Assembly: GCF_963677195.1 (NCBI RefSeq)
Contig: NZ_OY781918.1
Span: forward strand, 2,592,923-2,656,922
Length of the DNA stretch: 64,000 nucleotides
Source of the DNA: an uncultured Marinifilum sp.
GTDB taxonomy: Bacteria; Bacteroidota; Bacteroidia; Bacteroidales; Marinifilaceae
Reading direction: 5' to 3'
The notes under the pieces were generated by a model. The model was not told where the DNA came from. It saw only the letters and a list, made by a program, of their open reading frames with translations, and made no database searches. Both the position numbers and the translations under genes were made by a program. Below are positions 62,189 to 64,000 of this stretch, piece after piece (position 1 is the stretch's first letter; each line of letters begins with the position of its first letter).

Positions 62189-62270
62189 TATTCTAATGTA
62201 TTAAGGTTCACGAGCGCAATGTAAACATATTTACCTATTTCCATGTCAGAGATTACGCACGAATTCGCCG

Positions 62271-62278
62271 CAAAATTA
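62271..62278 (-). promoter_or_regulatory. candidate -7 box of rplS
   Basis: The plus strand reads CAAAATTA, that is TAATTTTG. The 82-base leader it implies may hold translational control. No -33 box seen at the usual place. Confidence 0.4.
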
Positions 62279-62353
62279 ATAAAAATATCTTAGATTAAAA
62301 TATTTATTACATTTTTTTGTCTTAATAGAAAGCATTAAAATTTTTGTTAAAAA

Positions 62354-62377
62354 AAAAGGAGTCTTTAGACTCCTTTT
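62354..62377 (-). terminator. terminator of the C69 peptidase gene
   Basis: AAAAGGAGTC/GACTCCTTTT, 10-bp stem, loop TTTA, with further T on the minus strand, 20 bases past the stop. Confidence 0.88.
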
Positions 62378-62397
62378 AATAATAACAATATTTTTTT

Positions 62398-64000
62398 TTA
62401 ATGAGCAGCCCCACTTACTTTAAGTTTATCGCCAGTGGTTTTAACAATAGTTTTATAAAATTCTTTACTATAGCCAGGTTGAGTCATTTTAGGATTTTGC
62501 TTATTTCCATCTTTTTCTTTAATATTTCCATCCATATATTTAGCGAATAGATAACCATAAAATTCTCTCCATTCATTTGTAAGGTTGTCACCTTGATTAC
62601 AAGAAAAATCGGTTAAGAATTCGATAGCACTGCTTGCATCTGACTTAAACATATCTTCAGCAGCTAAATCGATAATTTTGGTAAAAGAAAGATATTTTTT
62701 CTCTAAAGTTTTTTGCTTTTTAGCAATTTCAGGATGTATTGCATTGTAACGAGTATATGCAAAGTTTGTAACCTGATTGAATACCCAGAAAGCAGATTTG
62801 TTAGTGAAATCCATCATCTTTCCATTACCTACGGCAAATGATTTAGGTACTCTAGTACTACCGCAATACATTGGGAAATATACCGATGAAGAAGCATCGT
62901 CAACTCCAAACCAGTTAATTCCACCAACAGCATCTGGTAACCAGTTTCTTGACTGAGCAACAAATGAAAAACCTGTTTGTTGTGTTGCAGTAGCTCTTTC
63001 ATTGCAATAAGTAACTCCATCAACTTTCCATGTTAAAGGTCTCCAGCGATATGGGTTACCATAAGGGCCAGCTCCCATATCTTTAGCCATATCTAGCTCT
63101 GTTCCCTCAAGGTGATTTCTCATGAAATCCATCATGTCTAGAACATTAATTTTTTCATCAGGTTTAATCCACAGAGGCATTCTGTTGGTTGCATAACCTT
63201 TATCATCATGTTTAATATTTCCTTTACAATAGTCGAAGTATTTATCCATACCTTCCTTAACCTCATTAAAGAAAGACCAAACTCTAATTTCACAAAATCT
63301 GGCAGCACCAAAATCAACAGGAGCATACGTATCTGAAAAACTGAAATTTTTATTTTTACCTTCCTTAGGATAGAAACCTTTTTCTTTGGCAAATGAAATT
63401 ACATCTTTTGCATAAACGTTAGTCACCTCAGGATTAAATATTTTATTCATTTTATCAGATGAAATAGAATTTTTGCCTTCAAGAGGAAAGTTTGTGATTC
63501 TAGCTTGGTTAGCATGGCCGCTAACATATCCGTCAGGAATCATTCTAGCTACCCAAACAGCTCCTTTTTCACCATTACCTTTTCCTATCATTTCTAAAAT
63601 CCAAACTTCATTTTTGTCGGATATAGAAAAAGATTCTCCAGAACTGTAGTACCCGTAAGTTTCTACTAGGTCTGTCATAACTTTAATTGCTTCGCGAGCA
63701 TTTTTTGAACGTTGAAGCGTTAGATACATTAAACTACCATAATCAATAATAGCACCCTCTTGTGATCCTAATTCTTTTCTACCACCATAGGTTGTTTCTC
63801 CAATTGCCACCTGAAATTCATTCATGTTTCCAATTACGGAATAGGTGTGAGGAACCTGAGGGATTTTTCCAAGATATTTTCCTGTATCCCACTCATAAAC
63901 ATCTATCATTGTACCTTCAGCCCAATCGGCAGCAGGTCGGAAATACAATTCTCCGTATAATACATGTGAGTCGGCAGCATAGGTTATCATGTTTGAACCG
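62398..64000 (-). CDS. C69-family dipeptidase, C-terminal part (5' end outside window)
   Basis: At least 534 residues. The frame is open to the end of the window (GSNMITYAADSHVLYGEL), so the true start and signal or propeptide are upstream; the ATG at 63990 is internal. It belongs to the C69/U34 (Ntn-hydrolase) dipeptidase family: NEFQVAIGETTYGGRKE, GSLMYLTLQRSKNAREAI, LVETYGYYSSGESFSI, GKGNGEKGAVWVARMIPDGYVSGHANQ and FCEIRVWSF. The nucleophilic Cys exposed by processing must lie just outside the window. Family members cut dipeptides. The single gene has a strong terminator at its end. Confidence 0.9.
   Translation of the reverse strand, partial: GSNMITYAADSHVLYGELYFRPAADWAEGTMIDVYEWDTGKYLGKIPQVPHTYSVIGNMNEFQVAIGETTYGGRKELGSQEGAIIDYGSLMYLTLQRSKNAREAIKVMTDLVETYGYYSSGESFSISDKNEVWILEMIGKGNGEKGAVWVARMIPDGYVSGHANQARITNFPLEGKNSISSDKMNKIFNPEVTNVYAKDVISFAKEKGFYPKEGKNKNFSFSDTYAPVDFGAARFCEIRVWSFFNEVKEGMDKYFDYCKGNIKHDDKGYATNRMPLWIKPDEKINVLDMMDFMRNHLEGTELDMAKDMGAGPYGNPYRWRPLTWKVDGVTYCNERATATQQTGFSFVAQSRNWLPDAVGGINWFGVDDASSSVYFPMYCGSTRVPKSFAVGNGKMMDFTNKSAFWVFNQVTNFAYTRYNAIHPEIAKKQKTLEKKYLSFTKIIDLAAEDMFKSDASSAIEFLTDFSCNQGDNLTNEWREFYGYLFAKYMDGNIKEKDGNKQNPKMTQPGYSKEFYKTIVKTTGDKLKVSGAAH

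Noticed and set aside
1..64000. tRNA, rRNA, insertion sequence, prophage or integron
   Set aside because: No cloverleaf, rRNA stretch, transposase, integrase or terminal inverted repeats seen on either strand; a tool-based scan would be needed to exclude small RNAs.

Overview
The window is chromosomal DNA of a low-GC member of the Bacteroidota, most likely a marine or anaerobic-sediment member of class Bacteroidia (Marinifilaceae/Marinilabiliales-like; this placement is inference). Reasons: a type IX secretion (T9SS) type B sorting domain protein with a PorP/SprF partner, a DoxX protein of the BT_3928 type directly in front of tpiA, the folP-cdaA gene pair, the SPFH/Arc pair, TAnnTTTG promoter boxes instead of sigma70-type ones, and little use of Shine-Dalgarno sites. 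I saw no insertion sequence, phage gene, CRISPR array, tRNA or rRNA.

Region 1-40.9 kb is mostly core and conserved-hypothetical genes: the tail of a cation:proton antiporter; a TPR protein; a small Cys/Lys-rich exported protein divergent from a histidine kinase/response regulator pair; yggS; a dihydroorotate dehydrogenase-like protein; uvrA; an ECF sigma factor; an SPFH/Arc pair; a phosphofructokinase with pyrophosphate-type active-site residues; rsmE plus a DUF4159 gene; an HD-domain protein fused to a Pycsar-effector-like membrane domain; an SdiA-regulated-like lipoprotein; a 1204-residue three-part outer membrane protein; topB; ppk1 with a histidine phosphatase; a cluster of small membrane or DUF genes; a 1488-residue exported protein of unknown function; prmA; the DUF1599-DoxX-tpiA operon; folP-cdaA; and a TIGR01777 epimerase.

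Region 41-61.7 kb reads as one surface-fibre and adhesion locus. It starts with a soluble hybrid histidine kinase and an NtrC-type sigma54 activator. A 338-base gap follows with three TATCCGAT boxes and a near-consensus -24/-12 promoter, ahead of a receiver-like protein without phosphoacceptor residues and a tiny HTH protein. Then come a 1767-residue repeat protein with a T9SS type B C-terminus, its PorP partner, csgE, csgF, an enlarged csgG with an extra C-terminal beta-barrel-like domain, two 548-residue curlin-repeat proteins with 46 strand units each, a CsgH-like inhibitor, and a lipoprotein with a beta-propeller. This is a Bacteroidota curli system in which the amyloid subunits carry over four times the strand number of E. 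coli CsgA. A sequence block ATTCACTTTAAA recurs in the leaders of both curlin genes and the HTH gene.

The window closes with rplS and the C-terminal part of a C69-family dipeptidase gene, both on the minus strand. Strong hairpin terminators separate most convergent pairs and are listed individually.
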